A DNA stretch of 64,000 bases from Rhodococcus antarcticus (GTDB lineage Bacteria > Actinomycetota > Actinomycetes > Mycobacteriales > Mycobacteriaceae): the NCBI RefSeq assembly GCF_026153295.1, contig NZ_CP110615.1:124001-188000 (forward strand). The letters run 5' to 3'. The notes below the pieces were generated by a model. That model saw only the letters and a program-made list of their open reading frames with translations, was not told where the DNA came from and searched no databases. Positions within the stretch are counted from its first letter, which is position 1. Each line of letters starts with the position of its first letter. Of the stretch, positions 7,907 through 17,333 are shown in pieces. The position numbers were made by a program, and so were the translations under genes.

Positions 7907-9439
7907 GGACGTGGACGGCCGCACTCCCACGGGCTGGGCCCCTGCGGACGGCCGCACTCCCACGGACGGGGCTCCTGCGGGCGGGGCTCCTGCGGACGGG
8001 GCCCCCACGGGTGCGGCGAGCCCGGGCGCAGCCACGGCCGGCGGGGTGTCGCGGCCGGGCAGGGCGAGCACGGCTACGGTCATCACCGCCGCCAGCACGG
8101 CCACGGCCAGGAACACGTGCTGCGAGCCGGTCTCCACCGCGGCCGGGGTCTCGCCCGAGCGCACGGCCAGGTTCACGATGGCCCCGAACAGCGCGATGCC
8201 GAGCGCCGAGCCGATCGAGCGGCTGAACAGGTTGTTCCCCGTCACCACCCCGCGCTCGGCCCAGTCGACGGACGACTGCGCGGCGATCAGGGTCGGGCTC
8301 GCGACCAGGCCCATCCCGAGCCCGACGACGAAGCAGTACCCGGCCACCGACCAGACGGACGTGCTCGCGGTGAGGGTGGCCACGAGCCCCGTCCCGACCA
8401 CGGCCACGGAACCGCCGAGCAGCGCGGTGGCCCGGAACCCGAAGCGCAGGTACAGCCGACCCGCCTGCGAGGCCGCCAGGGGCCACCCGATGGTGAGCGT
8501 GGCCAGGGCGAACCCGGCGACCAGCGGCCCGTGCCCGAGCACCGTCTGCACGAAGGTCGGCACGTAGGAGGTGAGCCCCAGGACGACCGCCCCCACCGCG
8601 GCCGCGACCAGGCTGGTCACCACGAGCAGCCTGCGCCGGAACACCCACAGCGGCAGCACCGGCTCGGGGACCCGCTGCTCCACGAGCACGAACCCGACGA
8701 GCAGCAGCACCCCGCCGCCGAGCACGCCGACCGAGAGCACCGAGGCCCACGCCCACGCCTGGCCGCCCTCGAGCAGCCCGAGCACCAACATCGTGGACCC
8801 CACGGTCAGCAGCGCGGCGCCGGTGGCGTCGATCCGGTGCCGGGTGCAGTGCACGGTCTCGTGGAAGCGCCGCTGCAGCGCCCACGCCGCCACCAGGCAC
8901 AGCGGGATGTTGACGAAGAAGATCCACCGCCAGGAGACGTACTCGCTGAACACCCCGCCCAGGGTCGGCCCCACCACGGCGGAGATCCCCCACACGCTCG
9001 CCAGGTAGCCCTGGGCCTTGGCCCGCTCGGCCAGGGTGTAGATGTCCCCGGCGATGGTGATGCTCATGGGCTGCACCGCGCCCGCGCCGAGGCCCTGCAC
9101 CGCGCGGAAGACGATGAGCGCGGGCATCGACCACGCCAGCCCGCAGAGCACCGACCCGAGCAGGAACAGCCCGATCCCGAACAGCATCACGGGCTTGCGA
9201 CCGACGACGTCGGCAAGCTTGCCGTACAACGGCACCGAGACCGCCTGGGCCAGCAGGTAGGTGGAGAACAGCCACGGGAACGAGCTGAACCCGCCGAGGT
9301 CGTCGACGATGGACGGCACGGCCGTGGCGATGATCGTCGAGTCCAGGGCGACGAGCCCCGTGCAGAGCATCAGCGAGACGAGGATCGGGCCGCGCTCGGA
9401 GCGGAAGCCGACGTCGACCTTCTCGGTGGTGCTGGTCAT
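7901..9439 (-). CDS. MFS drug exporter, DHA2 (EmrB/QacA) family
   Basis: Predicted 512-aa proton-driven exporter with about 14 membrane helices. Motif A ([13 protein letters not shown], about 75-87) and antiporter motif C ([15 protein letters not shown], about 149-163) are visible. The hydrophilic C-terminal tail (about 475-512) is made of repeats of the type GAPxAGAPPxG/VGVRPS, an internal low-complexity expansion. The stop codon lies in the 69-nt palindrome. Divergent from purC. It matches the position of Rv0783c (emrB) in M. tuberculosis. Substrate unknown. Confidence 0.88.
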   Translation of the reverse strand: MTSTTEKVDVGFRSERGPILVSLMLCTGLVALDSTIIATAVPSIVDDLGGFSSFPWLFSTYLLAQAVSVPLYGKLADVVGRKPVMLFGIGLFLLGSVLCGLAWSMPALIVFRAVQGLGAGAVQPMSITIAGDIYTLAERAKAQGYLASVWGISAVVGPTLGGVFSEYVSWRWIFFVNIPLCLVAAWALQRRFHETVHCTRHRIDATGAALLTVGSTMLVLGLLEGGQAWAWASVLSVGVLGGGVLLLVGFVLVEQRVPEPVLPLWVFRRRLLVVTSLVAAAVGAVVLGLTSYVPTFVQTVLGHGPLVAGFALATLTIGWPLAASQAGRLYLRFGFRATALLGGSVAVVGTGLVATLTASTSVWSVAGYCFVVGLGMGLVASPTLIAAQSSVDWAERGVVTGNNLFSRSIGSALGIALFGAIVNLAVRSGETPAAVETGSQHVFLAVAVLAAVMTVAVLALPGRDTPPAVAAPGLAAPVGAPSAGAPPAGAPSVGVRPSAGAQPVGVRPSTSG

Positions 9440-9555
9440 GCGGGCCTCTCGGGGACGGGCGTGGCCGTGCGGGTCGTTGCTGGACGCAACTGTGCACCGG
9501 GTCCGTCTGTTCCGCCCCCGCTGCGCCGCCGCCGTCCCCGCTAGGGTCTGCGGTC

Positions 9556-10434
9556 GTGCGCCCCGACCTCAGCCGCTACCCGCTCGTCGCCGCCGGCAAG
9601 GTCCGCGAGCTGTACGAGGTGGACGCCGGGCACCTCCTCATGGTGGCCAGCGACCGCATCTCGGCCTACGACCACGTGCTGGAGACACCCATCCCCGGCA
9701 AGGGTGCGCTGCTGACGCAGATGAGCGTGCACTTCTTCGACGTGCTCGCCCGCGCGCTGCCCGGGCTGCGCAACCACCTGGCCGGGACGCTGGACGACGA
9801 GCGGATCCCCCAGTCGGTGCTGGGGCGAGCCCTGGTGGTCCGGCGGCTGGAGATGCTCCCGGTGGAGTGCGTCGCCCGGGGCTACCTCACCGGCTCGGGC
9901 CTGGCCGACTACCAGCGCACGGGTGCGGTGTGCGGGGTCCGGCTGCCTGAGGGCCTGGTGGAGTCCAGCCGCCTGCCGGAGCCGATCTTCACCCCCGCAG
10001 CCAAGGCCGAGCTGGGCAGCCACGACGAGAACGTGGACTTCGAGACCGTGGTGCGCACCGTGGGCCGGGAGCGCGCCACCGAGCTGCGCGAGCTCACGCT
10101 GCAGGTGTTCGCTGCTGCGTCCGTGCACGCAGAGCAGCGGGGGATCATCCTGGCCGACACCAAGCTCGAGCTGGGCCTGGACGCCGACGGCGAGCTGGTC
10201 CTGGCCGACGAGGTGCTGACCCCCGACTCGTCGCGGTTCTGGCCCGCCGAGGGCTACGCGGCCGGCCAGGTGCAGCCCAGCTACGACAAGCAGTTCGTCC
10301 GCGACTGGTTGACCTCGCCCGCCTCGGGCTGGGACCGCCACGGCGGTGCCGCGCCCCCGGCCCTGCCCGAGGACGTCGTGGCCGCCACGGCCGCCCGCTA
10401 CGCCGATGCGCTCGCGAAGCTCGCCCGTGCGTGA
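9556..10434 (+). CDS. purC: Phosphoribosylaminoimidazole-succinocarboxamide (SAICAR) synthase
   Basis: Predicted 292-aa ATP-dependent ligase joining CAIR and aspartate. Family segments visible are GKVRELYEV (about 15), [10 protein letters not shown] (33-42), [13 protein letters not shown] (about 105) and [10 protein letters not shown] (about 198). Full length for the bacterial family. GTG start 116 bp from the divergent MFS gene. The next purine gene (purS) is about 7 kb away. Confidence 0.94.
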   Translation: MRPDLSRYPLVAAGKVRELYEVDAGHLLMVASDRISAYDHVLETPIPGKGALLTQMSVHFFDVLARALPGLRNHLAGTLDDERIPQSVLGRALVVRRLEMLPVECVARGYLTGSGLADYQRTGAVCGVRLPEGLVESSRLPEPIFTPAAKAELGSHDENVDFETVVRTVGRERATELRELTLQVFAAASVHAEQRGIILADTKLELGLDADGELVLADEVLTPDSSRFWPAEGYAAGQVQPSYDKQFVRDWLTSPASGWDRHGGAAPPALPEDVVAATAARYADALAKLARA

Positions 10435-10482
10435 AGGCTGGGGACAGGTGCCCCACCAGCACGCACGACCCCGGGCGCGACA

Positions 10483-10618
10483 CCTGCCCCGCTGGGCCGA
10501 CCTGCCCCGCTGGGCCGACCTGCCCCGCTGGGCCGACCTGCCCCGCTGGGCCGACTTGCCCCGCTGGGCCGACCTGCCCCGCTCAGCCGACCTGCCCCGC
10601 TCAGCCGACTTGCCCCGC
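10483..10618 (+). repeat. 18-bp tandem repeat, about 7.5 units
   Basis: Seven full copies of CCTGCCCCGCTGGGCCGA plus a partial eighth. The later copies carry TCA instead of GGG and some carry CTT for CCT, so they form an ordered series of variants. It lies between purC and a DUF2334-type gene. The period is a multiple of three, so the frame that would extend the downstream gene upstream stays open and reads Pro-Ala-Gly-Pro-Thr-Cys repeatedly. I regard that as non-coding. Confidence 0.9.
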
Positions 10619-10682
10619 AACGGCCGTCCGCGCGACACGTCCGGGACGCCCGGCGTTCGCCTCGCGCGCCCACACTCGCCCT

Positions 10683-11420
10683 GTGCCCGCCCAGGTGATC
10701 GTCTCGCTGTCGGGGATCCGCTCCGCCCACCTCGATCTCGCCGCCGAGCTGTCGGAGGTCCTCGCCGCCCGCGGGGTGCCGCTGTCGCTGCTCCTCGCGC
10801 CGCGGAGCGGGGGTGGGCACCGGCTCACCCACGACGCCCCGACCCTGGAGTGGCTGCGGCTGCGCCGTGACGCGGGGGACGCCATCGTGCTCCACGGCTA
10901 CGACCAGGCCGCCACCAAGGGCCGCCGCGCCGCGCTCGCCGCCCTGCCCGAGCACGAGGCGGCGCTCCGGCTCACCGCGGCCGACCGGGTGCTCGAGTCG
11001 CTCGGCCTGCGCACCCGGCTCTTCGCCCCACCGCGCTGGACCGTGTCGACCGGAGCGCTCCGAGCCCTGCCCCGCACCGGGTTCCGGCTCTGCGCCGACC
11101 TCACCGCGGTGCACGACCTCGAGCACGCCAGCCAGGTCCGCGCCCGCGTGCTGGGGGTGACCGGCCGCGCCGGGGGCTCCGGGCTGGGGGCCACGGAGAA
11201 CGCCACGACCGAGCCGTGGTGGTGCCGGGCGCTGGTCATGGGGGCCGGTCGCACGGCCCGACGGGGCGGAGTGGTCCGCATCGCCGTCGACGCCCGTCAC
11301 CTCGGCCGCTCGGGCCCGCGCCAGGCCGTGCTCGACGCGGTGGACCTCGCCCTGCACCACGGGGCCCGGCCGGAGCGCTACCGCCTCGCCTCCGAGCCCG
11401 CCGTCGTCCGTGCGGCCTGA
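10683..11420 (+). CDS. DUF2334 / polysaccharide-deacetylase-like protein
   Basis: Predicted 245-aa protein resembling DUF2334, a branch of the polysaccharide-deacetylase fold. VIVSLSGIRSAHLDL at the start, DAIVLHGYDQ (about 70) and LFAPPRWTVS (about 115) match the motif order of that fold, but the usual metal-binding DD pair is not obvious, so activity is uncertain. The GTG at 10683 gives a start at the first conserved-looking residues. An upstream in-frame GTG at 10431 would overlap purC and read through the 18-bp repeat, and is less likely. It matches the position of Rv0787. Confidence 0.7.
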   Translation: MPAQVIVSLSGIRSAHLDLAAELSEVLAARGVPLSLLLAPRSGGGHRLTHDAPTLEWLRLRRDAGDAIVLHGYDQAATKGRRAALAALPEHEAALRLTAADRVLESLGLRTRLFAPPRWTVSTGALRALPRTGFRLCADLTAVHDLEHASQVRARVLGVTGRAGGSGLGATENATTEPWWCRALVMGAGRTARRGGVVRIAVDARHLGRSGPRQAVLDAVDLALHHGARPERYRLASEPAVVRAA

Positions 11421-11432
11421 CCCGCCCCGGGC

Positions 11433-12071
11433 TCAGACCTCCGTCGCCACGCCCGGCTCCAGCACGGTCACGGTGGTCCCCTCGGGGGCGAGCCCGCGGA
11501 ACGCGTCGTAGTGCATCGAGGCGATGGTCGTCACGGCCTGGTGGATCGGGACCGCCACCCGGGGCGCGACGGCCTGCAGGTAGTCGACCCCCTCGGAGAG
11601 CTTCATCCACGGGGCCGCGGTCGGCAGCGCCAGCACCTCGACGGGTGAGCCCGGCACGTGGAAGGAGTCCCCCGGGTGCAGCAGCTGGCCGGGGGCGGAG
11701 TCCGTGCCGAACAGCAGGGCCACGTTGTCCACGCCCGGGAACGCCGGGTGGATGACGGCGTGGTCACCGCCCTGCACGTCCACCGTCACCGCGCCGACCT
11801 GCAGCGACTCGCCGACGTGCAGGGCGCGCCAGGAGCCGCCCTGCTGCTCGGCGGTCTGCGGGTCGCAGGCCAGCAGGACGCCGGGGTTCGCCTCGACCAG
11901 CGCGGGCAGCACCGCGGGGTCGAGGTGGTCGGCGTGCTGGTGGGTGACGAGCACGGCGTCGAGTCCCGTCAGGGTCTCGAACCCGCTGGAGAACGAGCCC
12001 GGGTCGACGAGGATCCGGGTGCCGTCGATCTCGACGAGCAGGCAGGCGTGGCCGAAGTGCGTGAGCTTCAC
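11433..12071 (-). CDS. Metallo-beta-lactamase-fold hydrolase (UlaG-like)
   Basis: Predicted 212-aa metal-dependent hydrolase. MKLTHFGHACLLVEIDGTRI opens the fold. The metal-binding motif THQHADHLD is at about 64-72, with further His at HPGDSFHV and GGDHAVIHPAF. It resembles the UlaG/YtnP-like 'beta-lactamase superfamily domain 2' proteins; the substrate is unknown. The GTG start overlaps the stop of the upstream alpha/beta hydrolase (GTGA), with GAGGAG just upstream, so the two are translated together. Confidence 0.85.
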   Translation of the reverse strand: MKLTHFGHACLLVEIDGTRILVDPGSFSSGFETLTGLDAVLVTHQHADHLDPAVLPALVEANPGVLLACDPQTAEQQGGSWRALHVGESLQVGAVTVDVQGGDHAVIHPAFPGVDNVALLFGTDSAPGQLLHPGDSFHVPGSPVEVLALPTAAPWMKLSEGVDYLQAVAPRVAVPIHQAVTTIASMHYDAFRGLAPEGTTVTVLEPGVATEV

Positions 12072-13318
12072 GGGGTGGTCTCCTCAAAACTGGCCAGGAC
12101 GTCAGCGGCCGGGCGGGGGTGCCGGCCGGGGTGCAGGAAGTTGCGGGTCAGCGCCATCGTCAGCGCCGGCAGCTCGAACTGGGGCACGTGCCCGCACTGC
12201 GGGATGATGAGCGACTCGGCGTCCGGCACCGCCTCGGTGACGTGGCGGGCGAACGACGAGGGCACGAGCTTGTCGTCGGAGCCCCACAGGAACAGCGCCG
12301 GGGTGGTCATCTCCGGCAGCCGCTCCCAGAAGCCCGCCTCGCCGAAGGGCTCGTCGGTGTAGATGTTGAGCGCGGCGGAGATGAAGGCCCGGCGGTGCCC
12401 GGCGTGGCCCATCGCGTTGACGTACTCGTCCACGGCGGCGTCGTACCAGCTCTGCGGGACCCGGTCCGGCACCGCGAACATCCGCTTGAGCCCGCGCAGC
12501 ACCACCGGCCGCGGCAGTCCCAGCGGGGCCCGGGCCAGCCCCACCGGCAGCACCTTCGCCAGCGGCGCGAGCTGGCGGTAGCGGCGGAAGGCGGGTGCGG
12601 CGCAGAGCAGCACGAGCTTCGAGACGGCCTCGGGGTCGCGCAGGGCCAGCTCCAGGCCCAGGCGCCCGCCGAGGGAGTTGCCGATGACGATCGCGCCCCG
12701 GGCGTCCACCGCGTCGAGGAACGAGCGCAGCCACCGGTAGAGCTGGTCGGCGCTGTAGGCCCAGGGCGGCGCCTCGGACGCGCCGAATCCGGGGGTGTCG
12801 GGGGAGAACACGTGGTGGTCGCGGGCGAGGTCGGCCAGCACCGGGAGCATGGAGGCGTTGGTGGCGCCGAGCCCGTGCAGCAGCACCACCGGTGGCCCGT
12901 CCCCCGGCCCGGCCTCCAGGTAGGCGGTGCGGGCGCCGAGCGCGCTGACCTCCCGGGCCACGGGTCGGTTCGGCTGCGGCACGTCCGGGGCGAAGGAGCC
13001 ACCGATCTGCAGCACGGTCGCGAGGCTGCCGCGGGCCACGAGGTCGCCGGCCAGGAAGGCATCCACCCCGGTGCGCCGGCCCAGCAGCAGCTCCTCGAGG
13101 GTGCGGGCATCGGTGCGCAGGGAGCAGGTGGGGTGCGGCGCGGCGCCCTCGGTGAGCGTGACGGCACCGTGGTCCACGTCGACGGTCCACCTCCCCCGGC
13201 CCACCACGTCGAGCAGCAGGGAGGCGCGCGTGCCGGCCAGCACGGTGCGGCTGAGGTCACGGGGGAGGTGCTCGGCCAGCAGGGTGGCGGGGTCGGTCCC
13301 GCGGGAGGTGCTCCGCAT
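12068..13318 (-). CDS. Alpha/beta hydrolase with N-terminal SCP2-like region
   Basis: Predicted 416-aa protein. Residues 1-115 resemble a sterol-carrier (SCP2-like) domain (WTVDVDHGAVTLTEG, then RTGVDAFLAGDLVARGSLA). Residues 125-400 are an alpha/beta hydrolase with VVLLHGLGATNASML, the nucleophile elbow IGNSLGGRLG (Ser about 215), and the catalytic His in IPQCGHVPQFELP (about 380). The fusion suggests a lipid-like substrate (inference). The ATG at 13318 is preferred over an upstream start that runs into the neighbouring regulator. It is first of a two-gene unit with the metallo-hydrolase. Confidence 0.82.
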   Translation of the reverse strand: MRSTSRGTDPATLLAEHLPRDLSRTVLAGTRASLLLDVVGRGRWTVDVDHGAVTLTEGAAPHPTCSLRTDARTLEELLLGRRTGVDAFLAGDLVARGSLATVLQIGGSFAPDVPQPNRPVAREVSALGARTAYLEAGPGDGPPVVLLHGLGATNASMLPVLADLARDHHVFSPDTPGFGASEAPPWAYSADQLYRWLRSFLDAVDARGAIVIGNSLGGRLGLELALRDPEAVSKLVLLCAAPAFRRYRQLAPLAKVLPVGLARAPLGLPRPVVLRGLKRMFAVPDRVPQSWYDAAVDEYVNAMGHAGHRRAFISAALNIYTDEPFGEAGFWERLPEMTTPALFLWGSDDKLVPSSFARHVTEAVPDAESLIIPQCGHVPQFELPALTMALTRNFLHPGRHPRPAADVLASFEETTP

Positions 13319-14046
13319 CACGTGCCCGACGGTAGCCCGTGGCCGTCCCCAGGGCTGCAGGAAGGGCCCCGTGCCACCCATCGGTACCGGACCAGGGGTC
13401 GCCCGGCCCGGCCGTGCTCGGTGGTCCGCTCCACCAGGCCGTCACCGGCCATCCGCTCCAGGTAGCGCCAGGCCGTCACCCGGGAGATCCCGACGGCAGC
13501 TCCTGCCTCGGCCGCGCTCACGCCGTCGGTGCTGTCCCGCAGGGCGGCCGCCACCTGCTCGAGGGTCTCCGGGGCGACCCCCTTGGGGCTGGTGGCCCGC
13601 TCGTCGGTGGAGCGCAGGCTGGCCATGGCCCGGTCCACGTCGCGCTGGCTCACGGCCACCTCGCCGTCGGGCAGGGCGCGCCGGTAGTCGGCGTAGCGGT
13701 CGAGCTTCTCCCGGAACGCGGCGAACGTGAAGGGCTTGAGCAGGTACAGCAGCACCCCGCTGGCGACGGCCTCGCGGACCACGGCGAGGTCCCGGGCGGA
13801 GGTGATCGCGATGACGTCGGGGCTCGGCAGCAGGGCCTTGAGCGCACCGCAGACCTCGAGGCCGCCGGTGTCGGGCAGGCCCAGGTCCAGCAGCACCAGG
13901 TCCGGCTCGTGGGTGGCCGCCTCGCGCAGGGCCGCAGCCGCGGTGTGCGCCGTGGCCACCACCCGGAAGTCCTCCAGGCGCCCCACGTAGGCCACGTGGG
14001 CGGCGTTGATCAGCGGTTCGTCGTCCACGACGAGGACCCTGATCAC
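13318..14046 (-). CDS. Response regulator, DcuR/CitB-like
   Basis: Predicted 242-aa regulator. The receiver domain at 1-120 has the phospho-acceptor in LVLLDLGLP (about D55) and the conserved Lys in LYLLKPFTF (about 105). The C-terminal winged helix-turn-helix (about 165-225: GVSAAEAGAAVGISRVTAWRYL) is the type found in DcuR/CitB. The GTG start overlaps the stop of the sensor kinase gene (GTGA). With the kinase it probably controls the dicarboxylate transporter divergently encoded at 15761. Confidence 0.88.
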   Translation of the reverse strand: MIRVLVVDDEPLINAAHVAYVGRLEDFRVVATAHTAAAALREAATHEPDLVLLDLGLPDTGGLEVCGALKALLPSPDVIAITSARDLAVVREAVASGVLLYLLKPFTFAAFREKLDRYADYRRALPDGEVAVSQRDVDRAMASLRSTDERATSPKGVAPETLEQVAAALRDSTDGVSAAEAGAAVGISRVTAWRYLERMAGDGLVERTTEHGRAGRPLVRYRWVARGPSCSPGDGHGLPSGT

Positions 14047-15635
14047 CGGGACCGGACCCCCAGGGGCAGCACGGCCGTCACCACGCTGACCTCGCTGTTC
14101 TCCGCCCGCACGCTCCCGTGGTGCCGGGCCACGAGCTGGGCGACGAGGGCCAGACCGAGCCCGGCGTGGCCGGACTTGGTGGAGCGGCCGCGCTCGGTGG
14201 CGACGGTCAGCGCGGCCGCGCTCATCCCGGGCCCGCTGTCGGCCACCGTCACCACCAGCGCTCCGTCCTCGGTGCGCACGCTCACCTCCACCCACGGCTC
14301 CCCGTCCACCGCGCTCGTCGCACCCACGGCCGCGTCGCACGCGTTGTCGAGCAGGTTGCCGACCAGGGTCACCAGCTCCCGGGGGTCGAGCCCGGTGTCG
14401 GCGGCCACGGCCGTGTCCTCGCTGACCGTGAGCGCCACCCCGCGCTCGGCCGCCTGGGACACCTTGCCCAGCAGCAGGGCCGCCAGGGCCGGCTCGCCCA
14501 CCGCGGCCACCAGCCGGTCGACCAGGTGCTGGCTGAGCTCCAGCTCGGCGGTGGCGAACGCGACCGCCTCGTCGGTGCGGCCCAGCTCGACCATGGTGAT
14601 GACGGTGTGCAGCCGGTTGGCCGACTCGTGGGCCTGGCTGCGCAGGCTCTCGGCGAACCCGCGCACGGAGTCCAGCTCACCCAGCACGCCCTGGAGCTCG
14701 GTGTGGTCGCGCAGGGTCAGCACCGTGCCCAGGGGGCGACCCTCCCACGTCGCGGGCACCTGGCTGACCAGCAGCACCCGCGCACCCGTCAGGTGCAGCT
14801 CGTCGGTCACCTCGGCCCCGCTGCGCACCAGCTCCCGCAGCGAGTCCGGCATCTCGTCCACCCGCACGTCCGGCTCGTGCAGGTCGAGCAGCCGACGCGC
14901 CTCGTCGTTGACCAGGCTGACCCTGTGGTCGGGGTCCACCACGACCAGGCCCTCGCCGACGGCGTGCAGCACGGCCTCGTGGTGGACGTAGGTGTGGCGC
15001 AGCTCGTCCGGGCGCAGGCCCAGGGTCTGGCGACGCAGCCGTCGGCTGAGCAGCAGCGAGCCCGCGGTGGCCACGGCCAGGGCCACGGCCACCACCACCG
15101 CGAACACCGGGAGCTGGCCCACGAGCTGGCGGCCCAGGGCCTCCTGGGTGATGCCGACGGCCACCAGCCCCACCACGGCCCCGTCGGCGTTCTGCACCGG
15201 GGTCACCGCCCGGATCGACGGCCCCAGCGTGCCGGGGTACTCCTCGGTGAAGACCTGCCCCGCCAGGGCGGGGGTGATGGTGCCCTCGAAGGGCAGCCCG
15301 AGCAGGTCCGGGTTGGGGTGGGAGTAACGGGTGCGGTGCGGCGCCATCACCACGACGAAGTCCACCCCGCTCGTCCGTCGCACCGCCTCGGCGACGGGCT
15401 GCAGCTGGGCGGCGGGATCTGAAGCGGCGAGCGCCGTCCGGGTGGACGGGGCGGCGGCCAGGCTCTCGGCGATCCCGAGGACCTGGTCGCGCGCGGAGTC
15501 CTGACCGTCGCGCCGCGCGTCGAGCAGGGCGAGGCCGGCCCCGGCCAGGACGACCACGGCCAGCACCACGAGCTGGAGCACGAACAGCTGCCGCGCGAGG
15601 CTGCCCCGTCCCTGTCCGCGCCGTCGTTCCGCCAC
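14043..15635 (-). CDS. Sensor histidine kinase, DcuS/CitA family
   Basis: Predicted 530-aa membrane kinase. One membrane helix lies near the N-terminus (VLQLVVLAVVVLAGAGLALL), followed by an extracytoplasmic PAS-type sensor (VDFVVVMAPHRTRYSHPNPD resembles the dicarboxylate/citrate sensing domain). A second helix lies at about 175-200, then a cytoplasmic PAS domain, a Spo0B-type H box (AHESANRLHTV) and an ATPase domain (NLLDNACDAAV, DSGPGM, GHAGLGLALV). The GTG start at 15635 gives a normal N-terminus; upstream in-frame codons look non-coding. The likely signal is a C4-dicarboxylate or related acid (inference from family and neighbour). Confidence 0.88.
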   Translation of the reverse strand: MAERRRGQGRGSLARQLFVLQLVVLAVVVLAGAGLALLDARRDGQDSARDQVLGIAESLAAAPSTRTALAASDPAAQLQPVAEAVRRTSGVDFVVVMAPHRTRYSHPNPDLLGLPFEGTITPALAGQVFTEEYPGTLGPSIRAVTPVQNADGAVVGLVAVGITQEALGRQLVGQLPVFAVVVAVALAVATAGSLLLSRRLRRQTLGLRPDELRHTYVHHEAVLHAVGEGLVVVDPDHRVSLVNDEARRLLDLHEPDVRVDEMPDSLRELVRSGAEVTDELHLTGARVLLVSQVPATWEGRPLGTVLTLRDHTELQGVLGELDSVRGFAESLRSQAHESANRLHTVITMVELGRTDEAVAFATAELELSQHLVDRLVAAVGEPALAALLLGKVSQAAERGVALTVSEDTAVAADTGLDPRELVTLVGNLLDNACDAAVGATSAVDGEPWVEVSVRTEDGALVVTVADSGPGMSAAALTVATERGRSTKSGHAGLGLALVAQLVARHHGSVRAENSEVSVVTAVLPLGVRSR

Positions 15636-15713
15636 CGGAGCATCATCGCGCGGCTGAACGAAACGCACGCAAGTAGACACGTCGTCGCAGGTCAACGAGG
15701 GTCGCCTCTGTCG

Positions 15714-15735
15714 CTGAGTGAGCCAGGTCACTCAG
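15714..15735. promoter_or_regulatory. Palindromic operator candidate between dcuS-like and dctA-like genes
   Basis: A perfect 8-bp inverted repeat CTGAGTGA-N6-TCACTCAG lies in the 125-bp divergent region, centred about 36 bp before the transporter start. The symmetry, position and neighbouring DcuSR-like pair suggest it binds the response regulator. This is an inference; no published consensus is matched here. Confidence 0.6.
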
Positions 15736-15760
15736 GTCGACACCCGACGAGGAGGCAGCA

Positions 15761-17158
15761 GTGACCGTTGTTGACAAGGCCCGGAGCGATGCCGGGACCC
15801 CGCCACCCGCCAAGCGGGACCGCACCCACTGGCTCTACGTCAGCGTCATCATCGCGGTGGTGCTGGGCGCTGTGGTCGGCCTGGTGGCCCCCGGGCTGGG
15901 GAGGTCCCTGGGCCCGCTGGGCTCCGGGTTCGTCAACCTGATCAAGATGATGATCTCACCGATCATCTTCTGCACGATCGTCCTGGGCATCGGCTCGGTC
16001 CGGAAGGCGGCCAGCATCGGTCGCACCGGCACCCTCGCGCTCGTCTACTTCCTCGTGATGTCGACGTTCGCGCTGGGCATCGGCCTCGTCGTCGGCAACT
16101 TCCTCAAGCCGGGCAGCGGGCTGAAGATCACCGACGCGACGAACGCGGCCGGTGCGAAGCTCGCCGGCAGCGGCGCCGAGACCACCACCGACTTCCTGCT
16201 CGGCATCATCCCCACCTCCCTGCTGAGCTCGCTGACCGCGGGCGACGTGCTGCAGACGCTGTTCGTGGCCCTGCTGGTCGGCTTCGCGCTGCAGGCGCTG
16301 GGCACGTCCGGCGAGCCGGTCCTGCGGGGCATCGGATCCATCCAGAAGCTCGTGTTCAAGATCCTCACGATGATCCTGTGGCTGTCCCCCGTCGGTGCCT
16401 TCGGTGCGATCGCGAACGTGGTCGGGCAGACCGGGGCCGACGCCCTGGTCCAGCTGGGCGTGCTGATGCTTGGCTTCTACCTGACCTGCACCATCTTCAT
16501 CTTCGGCGTGCTCGGCACCGTGCTCCGCGTGGTCACCGGGTTCAACGTCTTCAAGCTGGCGAAGTACCTGGGCCGGGAGTACCTGCTCATCGTCGCCACC
16601 TCGTCCTCGGAGTCGGCCCTGCCGCGGCTCATCGCGAAGATGGAGCACGTCGGCGTCGAGCGGACCACCGTGGGCATCGTGGTGCCCACCGGCTACTCGT
16701 TCAACCTCGACGGCACCGCCATCTACCTGACCATGGCGTCGATCTTCATCGGCGACGCGCTGGGCAAGCCGCTGGCGATCGGGGAGCAGGTCAGCCTGCT
16801 GCTGTTCATGATCGTGGCGTCCAAGGGAGCTGCGGGGGTCAGCGGGGCGGGCCTGGCCACCCTCGCCGGCGGGCTGCAGAGCCACCGGCCCGACCTGCTG
16901 GACGGCGTCGGCCTGATCGTCGGGATCGACAAGTTCATGTCCGAGGCCCGGGCGCTGACCAACTTCTCCGGCAACGCGATCGCCACCCTGCTCGTCGGGA
17001 CGTGGACCAACACGATCGACGCCGACCGCGTGCGCGCCGTTCTCGACGGCGGGATCCCCTTCGACGAGTCGATGATGGACACCGACGCCCACTCCGTCGC
17101 AGGAGCGACCACGGGCACCGAGGTCCACACCAGGGCCGCGACGGGGGCGACCGGGTAG
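15761..17158 (+). CDS. Dicarboxylate/cation symporter (DAACS family, DctA/GltP-like)
   Basis: Predicted 465-aa secondary transporter. Family signatures visible are the serine-rich stretch VATSSSESALPRL (about 281), NLDGTAIYLTMASIFI (about 315-330) and SKGAAGVSGAGLATLAGGL (about 355). These are the HP1, TM7 and HP2 regions that bind substrate and cation. It takes up C4-dicarboxylates or acidic amino acids with protons or sodium. The GTG start follows GAGGAGG. The divergent DcuSR-like two-component genes and palindrome indicate induction by its substrate. The extended hydrophilic C-terminus (about 435-465) is unremarkable. Confidence 0.9.
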   Translation: MTVVDKARSDAGTPPPAKRDRTHWLYVSVIIAVVLGAVVGLVAPGLGRSLGPLGSGFVNLIKMMISPIIFCTIVLGIGSVRKAASIGRTGTLALVYFLVMSTFALGIGLVVGNFLKPGSGLKITDATNAAGAKLAGSGAETTTDFLLGIIPTSLLSSLTAGDVLQTLFVALLVGFALQALGTSGEPVLRGIGSIQKLVFKILTMILWLSPVGAFGAIANVVGQTGADALVQLGVLMLGFYLTCTIFIFGVLGTVLRVVTGFNVFKLAKYLGREYLLIVATSSSESALPRLIAKMEHVGVERTTVGIVVPTGYSFNLDGTAIYLTMASIFIGDALGKPLAIGEQVSLLLFMIVASKGAAGVSGAGLATLAGGLQSHRPDLLDGVGLIVGIDKFMSEARALTNFSGNAIATLLVGTWTNTIDADRVRAVLDGGIPFDESMMDTDAHSVAGATTGTEVHTRAATGATG

Positions 17159-17333
17159 CCATCGACCCCCGGCCCGTCACCGCATCCCGCGGGCGTGATG
17201 TCGTCCAGGTTCGCCCTGGCCGACGGGCCCCGGGCAGGGCGGGGGCGGGGCGGCGGCGGGGCGGCGGACGTCGGCGAGGTCGCTGGCCCCCGATACGATG
17301 GCGCGGCCACTTCCCGAACGCCAGGAGCTCCCC

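Noticed and set aside
10483-10618. CRISPR array
   Set aside because: 18-bp units without unique spacers; direct tandem repeats only, and no cas genes.
10431-10682. N-terminal extension of the DUF2334-like protein through the 18-bp repeat
   Set aside because: Low-complexity Pro-Ala-Gly-Pro-Thr-Cys repeat without ribosome site at the upstream GTG; the GTG at 10683 begins the fold.
17159-17333. G-quadruplex or riboswitch before purS
   Set aside because: G-rich runs such as GGGGCGGGG exist, but no conserved riboswitch structure could be recognised and the composition is expected at this GC level.
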